Below, one piece after another: positions 36,398 to 46,096 of a DNA stretch of 64,000 nucleotides (positions within the stretch are counted from its first letter, which is position 1; the number at the start of each line of letters is the position of its first letter). The position numbers and the translations under genes were made by a program. The stretch comes from Paeniglutamicibacter gangotriensis Lz1y (GTDB taxonomy: Bacteria; Actinomycetota; Actinomycetes; Actinomycetales; Micrococcaceae). Under the pieces are notes generated by a model, which did no database searches, was not told the DNA's origin, and saw only the letters and a list, made by a program, of their open reading frames with translations. The stretch spans positions 1 through 64,000 of the forward strand of contig NZ_AOCK01000003.1 in assembly GCF_000348945.1 (NCBI RefSeq), in the 5' to 3' direction.

Positions 36398-37876
36398 ATG
36401 AGCACCCGCTCCCCGTTTCCCGCCCAGTTGGCCCAGATGCTGCCCGTGGGCGAGCACGGTGTCGGGTCCACCACCAGCTCACCTGTCGTTTTCCCCTATG
36501 ACGGCTCGGTCATCGGCCAGGCACCCTGCGGCGATGCCAGCACCGCGGCACTTGCCTTGGACGAGGCAGCCGGCACGCAGGCGGTCATGGCCGGAACCAC
36601 CACCGGAGCCCGCCGGGCACTGTTGATGGCCATCCACGATGCCCTGGCCTCACGCGGAACAGAGCTGCAGGAGCTGCTGGTGCTCGAAACCGGCAAGCCC
36701 GCCATCGACTGCGCCGTGGAAATGGCACGCACACTCACCACCTGGCAGGCAGCCGCCGAGGAAGTCACCCGGATGACCGGCGAAACGGTCCCTCTCGATC
36801 TGCAGCCCTTGGGCACAGGAATGCTGGGCTACTACACCCGTCGACCAGCAGGCATTGTGGTGGGTATCGCCGGTTTCAACTACCCGGTGCTGCTGGCGAG
36901 TCACAAGATCGCCCCGGCACTGGCCGCCGGATGCCCCATCATCATCAAGCCCTCCCCCGATACTCCGCTGGCCACCTTGTGGATGGTGGCGCTGATCCGC
37001 GAGGTCTTGGCCGAGCACGGTTTGCCGCGCTCGATCGTGCAATTAGTCAACGGCGGGATAGAAGTCGGCGAGAGACTCGTGAACGATCCGCGCGCCGCGG
37101 TAGTCTCCTTCACCGGTTCGGCCGACGTGGGCCACCAGATCGCCCGCGCCGCCGCGCCGCGCAAGGTAGTCCTCGAGCTCGGCTCCAACACCGGGCTGAT
37201 CGTCGACGCCGATGCCGATCTGGATGCCGCCGTAGACGCGGTGATCCGCGGCGGATTCTACGCCAACGGGCAGGCCTGCATCTCCATCCAGCGCGTGGCG
37301 CTGCATCAGGACATCGCCGCCGAATTCACCACCAAGCTCGCGGCCCGGATGCCCGAAGTGGTGGTTGGCGACCCACGCGATCCAGCGACCCGAGTAGCCC
37401 CGGTCATCAATGCCGCTTCCGCCACCCGCATCCGGACCTGGATCCACGAGGCATTGGACGCCGGAGCCCAGATCCTGGAAACCGAGGCGGCCCCCGAGAA
37501 TCAAGACGGAACCGATGCCCTGGTGCGCCCCACCGTGCTCTTAGGGGTGCCGCGCAACTCCGCTTTGTGGGCGCAGGAAATCTTTGGTCCGGTGTTATGC
37601 CTAGAAACTGTCGCAAACATCGACGAGGCCATCGATTTGGTCAATGACTCCCGTTATGGTCTGCAAGCCGCGGTCTACACCCGCTCATTGGCCAACGCCT
37701 TCGAGGCCATTAATCGCTTGGACGTCGGCGGTGTGGTGGTCAACGAAATCCCGGGCTTCCGCTCCGACATCATGCCCTACGGCGGGGTCAAAGACTCCGG
37801 GGTGGGGCGCGAAGGACCACGGTGGGCCATCGAGGAATTCACCATCACCCGCATGGCCATGATTCGTCCGGCCTAA
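36398..37876 (+). CDS. NAD(P)-dependent aldehyde dehydrogenase
   Basis: The 492-residue product is a classical ALDH with 'FTGSADVG' for cofactor binding, catalytic Glu in 'LELGSNTG' and catalytic Cys in 'NGQACIS'. The 'GFNYPVLLASHKIAPALAAG' segment is typical. It oxidises an unknown aldehyde to the acid. It forms an operon with the downstream SDR (31-bp gap) and is divergent from the IPMDH-family gene, with a GntR-type operator between them. Confidence 0.9.
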   Translation: MSTRSPFPAQLAQMLPVGEHGVGSTTSSPVVFPYDGSVIGQAPCGDASTAALALDEAAGTQAVMAGTTTGARRALLMAIHDALASRGTELQELLVLETGKPAIDCAVEMARTLTTWQAAAEEVTRMTGETVPLDLQPLGTGMLGYYTRRPAGIVVGIAGFNYPVLLASHKIAPALAAGCPIIIKPSPDTPLATLWMVALIREVLAEHGLPRSIVQLVNGGIEVGERLVNDPRAAVVSFTGSADVGHQIARAAAPRKVVLELGSNTGLIVDADADLDAAVDAVIRGGFYANGQACISIQRVALHQDIAAEFTTKLAARMPEVVVGDPRDPATRVAPVINAASATRIRTWIHEALDAGAQILETEAAPENQDGTDALVRPTVLLGVPRNSALWAQEIFGPVLCLETVANIDEAIDLVNDSRYGLQAAVYTRSLANAFEAINRLDVGGVVVNEIPGFRSDIMPYGGVKDSGVGREGPRWAIEEFTITRMAMIRPA

Positions 37877-37907
37877 GAGAACTCAGCAGCAAGCGAAGGA
37901 AACGAAC

Positions 37908-38690
37908 GTGAACGCAGCAATGGATTACAGCAAATTGTTCCGCCTTGACGGACGCAAGGCCATGGTGATCGGTGCCGGCAGCGGAATCGGTCGTGAGGCT
38001 GCCCTGGCGCTGGCCGCCCAGGGAGCAACGGTGGTATGCGCCGACAGGAACCTTGAGGCGGCCACGGAAACCGCCCAGCTCGCCGGGGCCCTGGCCACCG
38101 CCTACGCACTGGATGTCACCGACCTTGAAGCCGTCACCGCAGCATCCGCAGCACACACGGATTTAGATTCGTTGGTCTTCACTGCAGCCACCAACGTCCG
38201 CAAGCGGATCGCCGAGTACTCCATGGAGGAGTTCGACACCGTGGTGAATTTGAACCTTCGAGCCAGCTTCTCACTGATCCGTGCCTTCGCCCCGAACATG
38301 GCCCAGCACGGGGGCGGATCGATCACCGGTTTCGCCTCGATCCGCGCGACAGTGGTGGAGCCGGGACAGGGTGTCTATGCCGCGACCAAGGCTGGCCTGG
38401 TCCAGCTGCTGAAGACCGCCGCCGCCGAGTTCGGTCCCCAGGGCGTTCGGGTAAATGCGATTGCCCCGGGTGTGGTGGAGACCCCGTTGACCGCCCAGAT
38501 CAAGGCCAACCAAGAATGGTACGACGCCTACGCGAACAAGAGCGCGCTGGGCCGCTGGTCGCGACCTGAGGAATTGGCCGGGGCCGTGGTCTACCTGGCC
38601 TCGGAGGCAGCCAGCTTTGTCACCGGTTCGGTACTCACCGTCGATGGTGGCTGGACTGCCATTGACGGGCGCTTCACCCCGCCGTCCTAA
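37908..38690 (+). CDS. Short-chain dehydrogenase/reductase (SDR)
   Basis: The 260-residue product has 'GAGSGIG' for cofactor binding, 'TAATN' where NNAG usually stands, a 'GFASIRA' serine and 'YAATK' tyrosine-lysine pair. It is closest in style to gluconate 5-dehydrogenase-like SDRs. GTG start after GAAGGAAAC; an internal ATG at 37920 is the alternative. Co-transcription with the aldehyde dehydrogenase suggests alcohol-to-aldehyde-to-acid steps. Confidence 0.9.
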   Translation: MNAAMDYSKLFRLDGRKAMVIGAGSGIGREAALALAAQGATVVCADRNLEAATETAQLAGALATAYALDVTDLEAVTAASAAHTDLDSLVFTAATNVRKRIAEYSMEEFDTVVNLNLRASFSLIRAFAPNMAQHGGGSITGFASIRATVVEPGQGVYAATKAGLVQLLKTAAAEFGPQGVRVNAIAPGVVETPLTAQIKANQEWYDAYANKSALGRWSRPEELAGAVVYLASEAASFVTGSVLTVDGGWTAIDGRFTPPS

Positions 38691-38714
38691 ACTAAAAACC
38701 TCGTCTCAACAAGA

Positions 38715-38758
38715 TGGGCCGTGTTGCTTCCCTCAATTGAGGGAAGCACCACGGCCCA
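38715..38758. terminator. Bidirectional terminator between converging genes
   Basis: A 44-nt hairpin with arms TGGGCCGTG-TTGCTTCCCTCA and complement has only one mismatched position. It lies between the SDR and amidase stops. Confidence 0.7.
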
Positions 38759-38794
38759 TTTGTGGTTTCACGACGTCGCGGTGCTGCCCCCGGG

Positions 38795-40186
38795 CTAGGG
38801 AACCCGCGACCAGTCCGGGGCCGCGTCACCACGGACCGACTCGTACCAGGCACACGCAGCCAGCACGTCATCGTCGGCCCCGACGCGCCCTGCCACCTGC
38901 AACCCGATGGTGCGCCCATCGGAGGTGAACCCGCAGTTGATCGTTGCCGCGGGCTGCCCTGACATGTTGTAGGGCAGGGTGAAGGAAATGTGGGTCATCG
39001 GCGTATCCGGGTCATTCGATGGCATCGGGTCTTCGGCGCCGAACGCCGCCATCGGGGCCACCGGGGAGAGCACCAGGTCAAAGCCCTCGGTGGCTTCCCG
39101 GGTCGCCTGCTGCAATTGGCCAAAACGTTGATAATTCTGGATTGTTGCCGCACCGTCGTAGTCCTTGCCGCCGGTGCACCACCGGGCGATGTACGGCAGC
39201 AGGCTGCCGCGTGCTTCCTCGTCCAGGGCCTTGTAGTCGGCCCAGGACCGGGTGCGCCAGAAGGCGTCGATCCCGGTAAGCACTTCTTGGGTCAGGAATG
39301 GAGCCACGGACACCACGGTGGCCCCTGCCGCGGAGAACATTTCTGCGGCGCTCTGGACAGCTGCCGCCACCTCCGGGTCCACTGCGGCACCCGGGCCTGC
39401 GTGGAGCTGTAAGCCCACACGCAGGCCCCGCGGTGAGGATAGGATTTTGGTCCAATCCATCTGCGGGTAGGGACGGGTCGAGTAGTCCCGGGCATCCGGG
39501 CGGGCTATGACGCTCATCAAGTCCGCGGCACCGGCCACGGTGCGGGACAGCGGTCCGGCAGCGCGCCCCAGATAGGGAGCATGCAGCGGGACCAGTCCGG
39601 CACTGGGTTTCAGTGTTGCCAAGCCCGCCCAGGTGCCGGGCAACCGGATGGATCCTCCGATGTCCGTGCCCACGTGCAGCGGCCCGTAGCCGGCCGCGGC
39701 TGCTGCACCGGCACCTGCACTGGACCCACCGGTGGTTAGTGCGGGGTTCCAGGCGTTGCGGGAAATCCCATGTAGGGACGAGACCCCGGAGGAGAGCATC
39801 CCCCAGTCGGGCATGGTGGTGGACCCCAGGATCACCATGCCGGCCTCCAGCAGCCTGTCGGTCACCGGGGCATTGGACTGGGCAATCGGCGGGTTGGCCA
39901 GGGCCGTGCCCGAGGGGACGGGGTGTCCGGCACGCGGGATGTTTTCCTTGACGGTGACAGGCACACCGTCATATTTCGATCGCTGTGTGCCGGCCGCCCA
40001 GCGGGCGGCGGAGGCCGCGGCGTCGGCGCGGACCTGGTCCGGGTCATGTAGGTAAAAGGCATTGAGCACCGGCTCACGCTCGGCGATCCGTGACAGGACC
40101 GCCTCGGCGACCTCGCGCGGGTCCAGTCCCGCGGCGAATCCGGCCGCTAGGTCGGCGGTGGTGGTGTCTTGGGTCTGCTGCGTCAT
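38795..40186 (-). CDS. Amidase signature family enzyme
   Basis: The 463-residue product has the amidase-signature Ser-cisSer-Lys core: 'VTVKENI' (Lys), 'TTGGSSAGAGAAAAAGYGPL' (Gly/Ser block) and 'GTDIGGSIRLP' with the nucleophilic serine. It hydrolyses amides or small acyl-amide substrates. I prefer the ATG at 40186 with AAGGA upstream. An ATG at 40237 overlaps the ABC ATPase stop (ATGA), so either start is coupled to the transporter operon. It is the last gene of that operon, implying that imported compounds are cleaved by it. Confidence 0.9.
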   Translation of the reverse strand: MTQQTQDTTTADLAAGFAAGLDPREVAEAVLSRIAEREPVLNAFYLHDPDQVRADAAASAARWAAGTQRSKYDGVPVTVKENIPRAGHPVPSGTALANPPIAQSNAPVTDRLLEAGMVILGSTTMPDWGMLSSGVSSLHGISRNAWNPALTTGGSSAGAGAAAAAGYGPLHVGTDIGGSIRLPGTWAGLATLKPSAGLVPLHAPYLGRAAGPLSRTVAGAADLMSVIARPDARDYSTRPYPQMDWTKILSSPRGLRVGLQLHAGPGAAVDPEVAAAVQSAAEMFSAAGATVVSVAPFLTQEVLTGIDAFWRTRSWADYKALDEEARGSLLPYIARWCTGGKDYDGAATIQNYQRFGQLQQATREATEGFDLVLSPVAPMAAFGAEDPMPSNDPDTPMTHISFTLPYNMSGQPAATINCGFTSDGRTIGLQVAGRVGADDDVLAACAWYESVRGDAAPDWSRVP

Positions 40187-40233
40187 GCTGGATTCCTTCT
40201 TCTCGGCGCGTTGTGACACATGCTCTGCAAGGC

Positions 40234-41982
40234 TCATGCGGTCCCTGCCTTGGCCAGTACCTCGGCATGCAGGTTCATGGAGCTGGCCACGAGCTTGGCG
40301 GTATAGGGATGTTGTGGATTGGTATACACCGATTCGGTGTCTCCAGCCTCCACAATGATTCCGCTTTGCATCACCACGACCTTGTCGCAGAGGTAGCGCA
40401 CCACGGCCAGGTCATGGGAAACAAAAACGAGGGTGAGCTGGTAGGCATCAACCAAATCTGCCAGCAGGTTCAACACCTGAGCGCGCACCGAGACATCCAA
40501 TGCCGAGACCGGCTCATCGGCCACCAGCACCCGGGGCCGGCAGATCAGGGCGCGGGCAATCGAGATGCGTTGGCGCTGACCACCGGAAAACTGGTGTGGA
40601 TAGCGCTCGAGAGTCTCGGCTCCCAGGCCCACGGCCTCAAGCATCTCTTCGGCCATCTTCCGGCGCTTGGCCGCATTCTCGGTGCGTCCCGGGACCAGCA
40701 GCGGTTCGGTGACGATGTCCAGCACCTTCATCCGTGGGTTCAGCGAGCCCATCGGGTCTTGGAAGACGATTTGCAGTTCTTGGCGCAGCTGCACCAGCTG
40801 GGACTCTGGGGCCCCTGCGACCTCGTTGCCGGCAACCACCGCGGAGCCGGAGGTGGGCTGGTCCAGGCCGGCCAGGATGCGCAACAGCGTTGACTTGCCC
40901 GAGCCGGATTCTCCCACCACACCCAGGCGCTCCCCCGGGAGCACCGTGAAGTTGGCCTTTTGCAACGCATGGACCTCGGTGGGCTTGCCAAAGAGCGAAG
41001 TGCGTCCGCGCTTGTAGGTGCGTGAAAGGTCGGTGATCTTGATGACCGGCTGGATCTCCGCGTCCTGCTGCGGGGCTGCGGGTTCCACGGGGGTTTCTTC
41101 GGCGGCCGCGGCGTGCGCTTCAGTCTCGGCGACCGTCCACGGGACGTACGCGGCGGCCGAGGCCACGGTGAACAACCGTCCGTCGTGGTCAGTGGCTTCC
41201 AGGTCACTGGCGGCCAGCAATCCCCGCGTGTAAGGGTGCTGGGGCCGGGTGAAGATCTCCTCGGTGGCACCTTGTTCCACGACCTTGCCGTTGTTCATCA
41301 CCAGTACGCGGGTGCACATATTGGCCACCACCGCCAGATCGTGGGTGATGAACAGCAACCCGGTTCCGCGTTGCACCACCGACTCCAAGACCAGGTCTAG
41401 GACCTGGCGTTGCACCGTGACATCCAACGCGGTGGTGGGCTCGTCGCAGAGCAGCAAGGAAGGGTCATTGGCCAATGCCATCGCCAGCATCACGCGCTGG
41501 CGTTGGCCGCCGGAAAGTTGGTGTGGGTAGGCCATCGCGGCCTCGGCGGGGTCCGGCAGCTTGACCGAGGCCAGCATCTCGATGGCCTTGGCCTTCGCGG
41601 CCCGGCGCGAGGGAACCATCTGGTGCTGCAGCATGATCTCGGCGACCTGGGCCCCGGCCCGCATCAGCGGGTTCAGTGCCGTCAAGGGTTCTTGGAACAC
41701 CATGGCCATATCTCGTCCGCGGATCTTACGCATGACCGCATCGGAGGCATCAACAAAGTTCGCTTCATGCCCGGCAAGTTTCACCGTGCCGGTGGCCTGG
41801 AGCCCGTCGGGCAGCAGGCTCATCAACGCGGTGCTGGTCACCGATTTGCCGGACCCCGATTCACCGATCAGACCAATGCGCTCACCGCGGGCCATCGCGA
41901 AGTTCACGTCGTGGACCAGCGGGAACCTTCCGGTGGATACCGATAGTCCTTCGACGCTGAGCAAGGTATTTTCATTCTTCAT
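40234..41982 (-). CDS. Oligopeptide ABC importer, fused double ATPase
   Basis: The 582-residue product carries two ABC ATPase units. Each has Walker A 'GESGSGKS', signature 'LSGGQRQR' (first half) or 'FSGGQRQR' (second half), and Walker B ending 'LLCDEP' or 'LVADEP'. The pair corresponds to DppD and DppF fused. The linker is Ala/Pro/Glu-rich. The ATG overlaps the stop of the permease gene (ATGA). Confidence 0.95.
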   Translation of the reverse strand: MKNENTLLSVEGLSVSTGRFPLVHDVNFAMARGERIGLIGESGSGKSVTSTALMSLLPDGLQATGTVKLAGHEANFVDASDAVMRKIRGRDMAMVFQEPLTALNPLMRAGAQVAEIMLQHQMVPSRRAAKAKAIEMLASVKLPDPAEAAMAYPHQLSGGQRQRVMLAMALANDPSLLLCDEPTTALDVTVQRQVLDLVLESVVQRGTGLLFITHDLAVVANMCTRVLVMNNGKVVEQGATEEIFTRPQHPYTRGLLAASDLEATDHDGRLFTVASAAAYVPWTVAETEAHAAAAEETPVEPAAPQQDAEIQPVIKITDLSRTYKRGRTSLFGKPTEVHALQKANFTVLPGERLGVVGESGSGKSTLLRILAGLDQPTSGSAVVAGNEVAGAPESQLVQLRQELQIVFQDPMGSLNPRMKVLDIVTEPLLVPGRTENAAKRRKMAEEMLEAVGLGAETLERYPHQFSGGQRQRISIARALICRPRVLVADEPVSALDVSVRAQVLNLLADLVDAYQLTLVFVSHDLAVVRYLCDKVVVMQSGIIVEAGDTESVYTNPQHPYTAKLVASSMNLHAEVLAKAGTA

Positions 41983-42839
41983 GAACGTTCTCCGTTCAGC
42001 TTGGGATCAAAGCGGTCGCGTAGACCGTCACCCAGTAAGTTGAAACCCATGACGGCCACGGCAATGGCCAGGCCTGGCCAGACCACCAGCATCGGGTTGA
42101 TGGAGATGTACTGCTGGGATTCCTGCAGCATCCGACCCCAGGAAGCCGTGGGCGGCTGCGTGCCTAGGCCCAGGAAGGACAGTGCGGCTTCGGCCAGCAC
42201 CGCCAGGGCAAAGGTCACCGAGCTCTGCACCACCACCATGCCGACAATATTGGGCATCACGTGGCGCCAGGCCACGCGAAGTGCCGGTTGCGAAGAGGCG
42301 CGGGCCGCCTGCACGTATTCGGTGCTCATCACCTGCAGCGTCCCGGACCGAGCAATGCGCGCAAACCCGGGGATCGAGCCGATACCGATGGCCACCATCG
42401 CCGAGACGGTGCCCGGACCATAAACTGCGGCAAACATGATCGCCATCAGCAGGGCCGGGAAGGCCAAGAGGATATCGGCGAAACGCATGGTGACTTCTTC
42501 GGTGGCACCACGTTTCATCCCGGCAAGAATGCCCAACGGGGTGCCGACCAACAGGGCGATGCCCACGGCCACCAAACCGACCAACAGCGTGATCCGGGCA
42601 CCATAGAGGATGTTGGAGAAGACATCGCGTCCCAGCCGATCGGTGCCCATCAGGTGGCTGAGGCTCGAGCCTTGGTGCTTTTCGGCAAAAAACTGTTCGT
42701 AGGGGTTATACGGCGTCCAGATGAAGGACAAGACCGCGGCCAGGACCACCAGGGATACCAGCACGGAGCCGATGAGCATATTGGTGTTTCTGCGCCTCGA
42801 GCGCTTGGCGCGCAGCTCGGTGATTGATGATGTTGTCAT
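41979..42839 (-). CDS. Oligopeptide ABC importer permease (DppC type)
   Basis: The 286-residue product has six predicted membrane segments, with a DppC-style N-terminal segment and 'HLMGTDRLGRDVFSNILYGA' typical of the family. The EAA loop reads 'EAALSFLGLG'. It sits 11 bp after the DppB-type gene. Confidence 0.95.
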   Translation of the reverse strand: MTTSSITELRAKRSRRRNTNMLIGSVLVSLVVLAAVLSFIWTPYNPYEQFFAEKHQGSSLSHLMGTDRLGRDVFSNILYGARITLLVGLVAVGIALLVGTPLGILAGMKRGATEEVTMRFADILLAFPALLMAIMFAAVYGPGTVSAMVAIGIGSIPGFARIARSGTLQVMSTEYVQAARASSQPALRVAWRHVMPNIVGMVVVQSSVTFALAVLAEAALSFLGLGTQPPTASWGRMLQESQQYISINPMLVVWPGLAIAVAVMGFNLLGDGLRDRFDPKLNGERS

Positions 42840-42850
42840 GGTCCGCTCCC

Positions 42851-43798
42851 CTAGGCCGATTTCCGAATTCGCGGATCAACCACGGTGTACAAGAGGTCAA
42901 CGATCAAGTTGATGGCCAGGGTGATTCCCACCAGCACCATCACCACGGACTGGACGGTGAGCATGTCCCGGTTGCCCACGGCATCGAGCAGCATCGAGCC
43001 GAGTCCCGGGATCACAAAGACCCGCTCAATGACCACCGCACCGATGATCAGCGCTGCCAGCTGAACGGAGGTGACGGTGATGACCGGGATGGCCGCGTTG
43101 CGCAGCCCGTGCTTGAACAGGGCCTTCATCGGCGACAGCCCCTTGGCCCGTGCGGTGCGCAGGTAGTCCTCGCTCATCACTTCCAGCACGGCCGAGCGGA
43201 CGTAGCGGGTCAGGATGGCTGCCTGGACCGAGGCCAGGGCCACCACCGGCAGCGCCACCCGGGAGAGGAATTCGCCGAAGTCCACCCCGGGGGCGGTCCA
43301 GCCGTTCGAGGGGAACCAGCCCAGCTTCAGGGCAAAGAAAATCACCAACAGCAGACCGGCCAGGAAGCCGGGAATCGCGATGCCCAACTGGCTGACCGCG
43401 CTGACCACCGCACCGGAGACCTTGTTGTGCCGCACCGCGGCAAAGGTCCCGAACGGGATGGCGATCACCAGGGCCAAGATCATGGCCAAGAGCACCAGGA
43501 TCAAGGAGACCTGCACCTTGTCCAGCACCATCGGGCTGATGTCCTGGCGGGAAAGGTAGGAGGTGCCAAAGTCGCCGAAGGGTAATCCCGAGGCCCAGTC
43601 GAAGTATTGGACCAGCACGGGCCTATCGGTACCGAATTCGGCGCGCTTGGCCTCGAGCAGCGCGGGGCTGGCGTCGACTCCGAGAGCGATTTGGGCCGGA
43701 TCGCCCGGCACCAGGCGCAGCACCACAAACACCAGGATGCTGGCGGCGATGATGCTTGCGACGAATCGGGCGATGTTGGTCAGGATGCGCATGACCAT
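42851..43798 (-). CDS. Oligopeptide ABC importer permease (DppB type)
   Basis: The 315-residue product starts with the DppB helix and 'RLVPGDPAQIALG', carries the EAA-like loop 'DYLRTARAKGLSPMKALFKH', and ends 'DLLYTVVDPRIR'. It has six predicted membrane segments. It pairs with the next permease in the operon. Confidence 0.95.
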   Translation of the reverse strand: MVMRILTNIARFVASIIAASILVFVVLRLVPGDPAQIALGVDASPALLEAKRAEFGTDRPVLVQYFDWASGLPFGDFGTSYLSRQDISPMVLDKVQVSLILVLLAMILALVIAIPFGTFAAVRHNKVSGAVVSAVSQLGIAIPGFLAGLLLVIFFALKLGWFPSNGWTAPGVDFGEFLSRVALPVVALASVQAAILTRYVRSAVLEVMSEDYLRTARAKGLSPMKALFKHGLRNAAIPVITVTSVQLAALIIGAVVIERVFVIPGLGSMLLDAVGNRDMLTVQSVVMVLVGITLAINLIVDLLYTVVDPRIRKSA

Positions 43799-43836
43799 GG
43801 CTGGCCCTCCTGGGATCTGGGTAGTGGTGCAAGGTC

Positions 43837-43876
43837 AGGGATCGGTTCCCTCGACTATGGCGAGCGAACCGATCCC
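43837..43876 (-). terminator. Intercistronic hairpin after the binding-protein gene
   Basis: A 12-bp perfect stem (AGGGATCGGTTC / GAACCGATCCCT) lies in the 101-bp gap between the binding protein and the first permease gene. Such hairpins often attenuate or protect the mRNA so that the binding protein is made in excess. Confidence 0.6.
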
Positions 43877-43899
43877 TGGGGTGGAGACGTCGGGGCCGG

Positions 43900-45420
43900 C
43901 TACTTCCAGCCGATGACGCTCAGATCCAGTCCTTCGGACACGGCGTTGGCAGGAATCCCGGTGACGTCAGCCTTGGCCAAGACGGTGTTGGGGAAGATGA
44001 AGAGCGTGTCGGATGCTGCATCGTCGACGATGGTGCGCACGACCTTCTTCATCCCCTCGATGTAGCCTGCCTCATCGGCCTGGTCCGCCGCCGCGGCCTC
44101 GGCCTTGATCTTCGAATTGTCGTATCCGATGTAGTAGTCCGGATCGTTGAAGATGGTCAGCACGTCACGCGGTTCAACAGCCAGGATGATGGACATCTGG
44201 AAGTCGTGCTTGGTGAAGACCTTATCCAGCCAGACGGCAGGGAACTCGGAGGATTCGATGGTCGCGTTGATACCCACATCCTTGAGCTGGGCCACGACGA
44301 TCTCCGAGATGGCCGTGGCGTAGGGGCGGGTCGGAACGGTGAAGGTGATGTTCGTATTCTCTGCCCCGGCTTCCTTCAACAGTGATTTGGCCTTGGCCGG
44401 GTCGAAGGGGTATTCGCCGTTGAGGTCCTCGTAGTACGGATCCGTGGGCGGAACCGGGCCACCGACCAAGGTGCCCTTCCCGTTCCAGGCCGCGTCCATG
44501 ACTGCCTGGCGGTCAATGGCGTACATGACTGCTTGGCGTACCTTCACGTCGTCGAAGGGCGCCACGCGGTTATTCATCGAAAGAATGATTTCACCGGTCG
44601 AGGTGCCATCAAGGATCTGGTACTCCGGGTTGCCTTCAAAGGTCGTCAACAGATCCGGAGCCTGCATGTTGTAGACGATATCGACATCACCGGATTGCAG
44701 GGCGTTGGTCGTCGCGGTGACATCGGCGAAGTACCTGAGCGTCGCGGTTTTGATCTGTGGTGCCTCACCCCAATAGTCCTCGCGTGCAGCCAGGGCCATG
44801 GATTCGTTCGGCTTCCAAGACTCGACCGTATAGGGGCCGGTGCCAATCGCCGTTTTGGCCAGGTCGTCGACGCCGCTTTCATCGAACATCGCGCCAATAC
44901 GGGTAGCCATGTCGTAGAGCCAGGCGTTGCTGGGTTGCTTCAGGACGATCTGGACTTCGGTGTCGCTGAGCACTTTCACGGAGTCAACGACATTCATCTT
45001 GTTCTTGACGCTGGAAGTCCAGGCATCAGATTTAACGCGGTCGATGCTGAATTTCACGTCTTCGGCGGTGAAGTCCGCGCCGTTGGAGAATTTAACGTCC
45101 GGGTGAAGTTTGAAATCGTAGGTCTTCAGGTCATCGCTGACGCTCCAAGATTCCGCCAGCAGCGGCTCAAGGGCGCCCTCCTGGTTGATCTGCACCAGGC
45201 CTTGGTAGACGTTGGCCATGAGTGCCTGTGGTATCGCGGCTCCGGCGGTGGTGGTGAAGTCGAGGTTCACGGGCGGGCCGGTCAGCGCGAGGGTGACTGA
45301 GGTCTTCTCGCTCTCGGTCCCTCCGCTGCTTTCGCCGGAGCCAGCGGAACACGAGGTCAGCGCGAGCGTCGCGGCCATTAAGGCAGCAAGCGAGAGGCTG
45401 GTCTTCTTGGAGCGGGACAT
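43900..45420 (-). CDS. ABC importer substrate-binding lipoprotein, family 5
   Basis: The 506-residue product has a lipoprotein signal peptide with lipobox 'LALTSC'. The SBP_bac_5 body includes 'LAESWSVSDDLKTYDFKLHP' and 'VKFSNGADFTAEDVKFSIDR'. It binds peptides or related solutes outside the membrane. I prefer the second ATG (45420), where GGAG is nine bases upstream; 45426 is the alternative. It is the first gene of a five-gene operon (binding protein, two permeases, double ATPase, amidase). Confidence 0.95.
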   Translation of the reverse strand: MSRSKKTSLSLAALMAATLALTSCSAGSGESSGGTESEKTSVTLALTGPPVNLDFTTTAGAAIPQALMANVYQGLVQINQEGALEPLLAESWSVSDDLKTYDFKLHPDVKFSNGADFTAEDVKFSIDRVKSDAWTSSVKNKMNVVDSVKVLSDTEVQIVLKQPSNAWLYDMATRIGAMFDESGVDDLAKTAIGTGPYTVESWKPNESMALAAREDYWGEAPQIKTATLRYFADVTATTNALQSGDVDIVYNMQAPDLLTTFEGNPEYQILDGTSTGEIILSMNNRVAPFDDVKVRQAVMYAIDRQAVMDAAWNGKGTLVGGPVPPTDPYYEDLNGEYPFDPAKAKSLLKEAGAENTNITFTVPTRPYATAISEIVVAQLKDVGINATIESSEFPAVWLDKVFTKHDFQMSIILAVEPRDVLTIFNDPDYYIGYDNSKIKAEAAAADQADEAGYIEGMKKVVRTIVDDAASDTLFIFPNTVLAKADVTGIPANAVSEGLDLSVIGWK

Positions 45421-45519
45421 GGGCATGCTCTCCGATGTTAGAGGGGGTGGAAAATCATTCCGCCCTTTAGTATGTGATTCATCTAACAGCAGGGTGCTGT
45501 ATATTTCAACCTATACGCA

Positions 45520-45530
45520 TGGTCTTACCA
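45520..45530. promoter_or_regulatory. GntR (FadR/LldR-type) operator TGGT-CTT-ACCA
   Basis: A palindrome of the same class as at 36338 lies about 100 bp upstream of the binding-protein gene and before the sulfatase-remnant/gntR unit. It is bracketed by CATCTAAC (45480-45487) and GTTAGATG (45531-45538), a longer inverted repeat. Confidence 0.7.
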
Positions 45531-45700
45531 GTTAGATGAAGTGGCGTTGGTGCGGCCCCCAGAGGGGCGCTGAGACGGCTCCGGGTCCGGCACCGGACCG
45601 ACAGGTCGATTCAGGCGCGGATTCGCACCTAACCTTACCGCTGGCACAGGTCACGGACCCAAGCGGACGAGTCCGATCCCCTCCGACGAAGGAGCAGAAT

Positions 45701-46096
45701 ATGACATATATCCCTCTTCCCGGGACCGTTACTTTCCAAGGCCGGATCGGGCGCACCCATGAGGATTCTGTGCCCTGGTGGCCGGAGCCCGACGCCGCTA
45801 CCCCGGGTTCCCCCAACATCATCTACGCGGTTCTTGACGACGTGGGACTCGCGGACCTGGGTTGCTACGGATCAAAGATCCGCACGCCACATCTCGGCGG
45901 TGCAGCAGGAAGCACGGATTTCCCCGCCGTCCTGCCGAATTTCCAGGGATGGTATGGTTTGCACCTGGGTGCGGACAAGCTATCCCCCGTCTCATCGAGC
46001 AACACCGGCGTTTTTCCCTTCACGGGTAGGCTGGAGAAAGTCGTTTTCACTTTGTCCGAATCCAAGGAAACGACCGTTTTCGAGGCGGAGGACTAA
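45701..46096 (+). pseudogene. Arylsulfatase with internal deletion
   Basis: This 131-residue frame begins exactly like an arylsulfatase: 'IGRTHEDSVPWWPEPDAATP' then 'IIYAVLDDVGLADLGCYGSK', the metal-binding start. It ends like one: 'GLHLGADKLSPVSSSNTGVF' then 'PFTGRLEKVVFTLSE'. Everything between, including the catalytic C-x-P-x-R site, is missing, so several hundred residues were lost in frame or nearly so. A strong AAGGAG ribosome site survives. The stop overlaps the start of the GntR gene (TAATG), so the remnant may persist because it carries translation into the regulator. Confidence 0.75.

Noticed and set aside
43563-44065. Plus-strand frames near the ABC operon
   Set aside because: They are antisense to the permease and binding-protein genes and show no recognisable domains.
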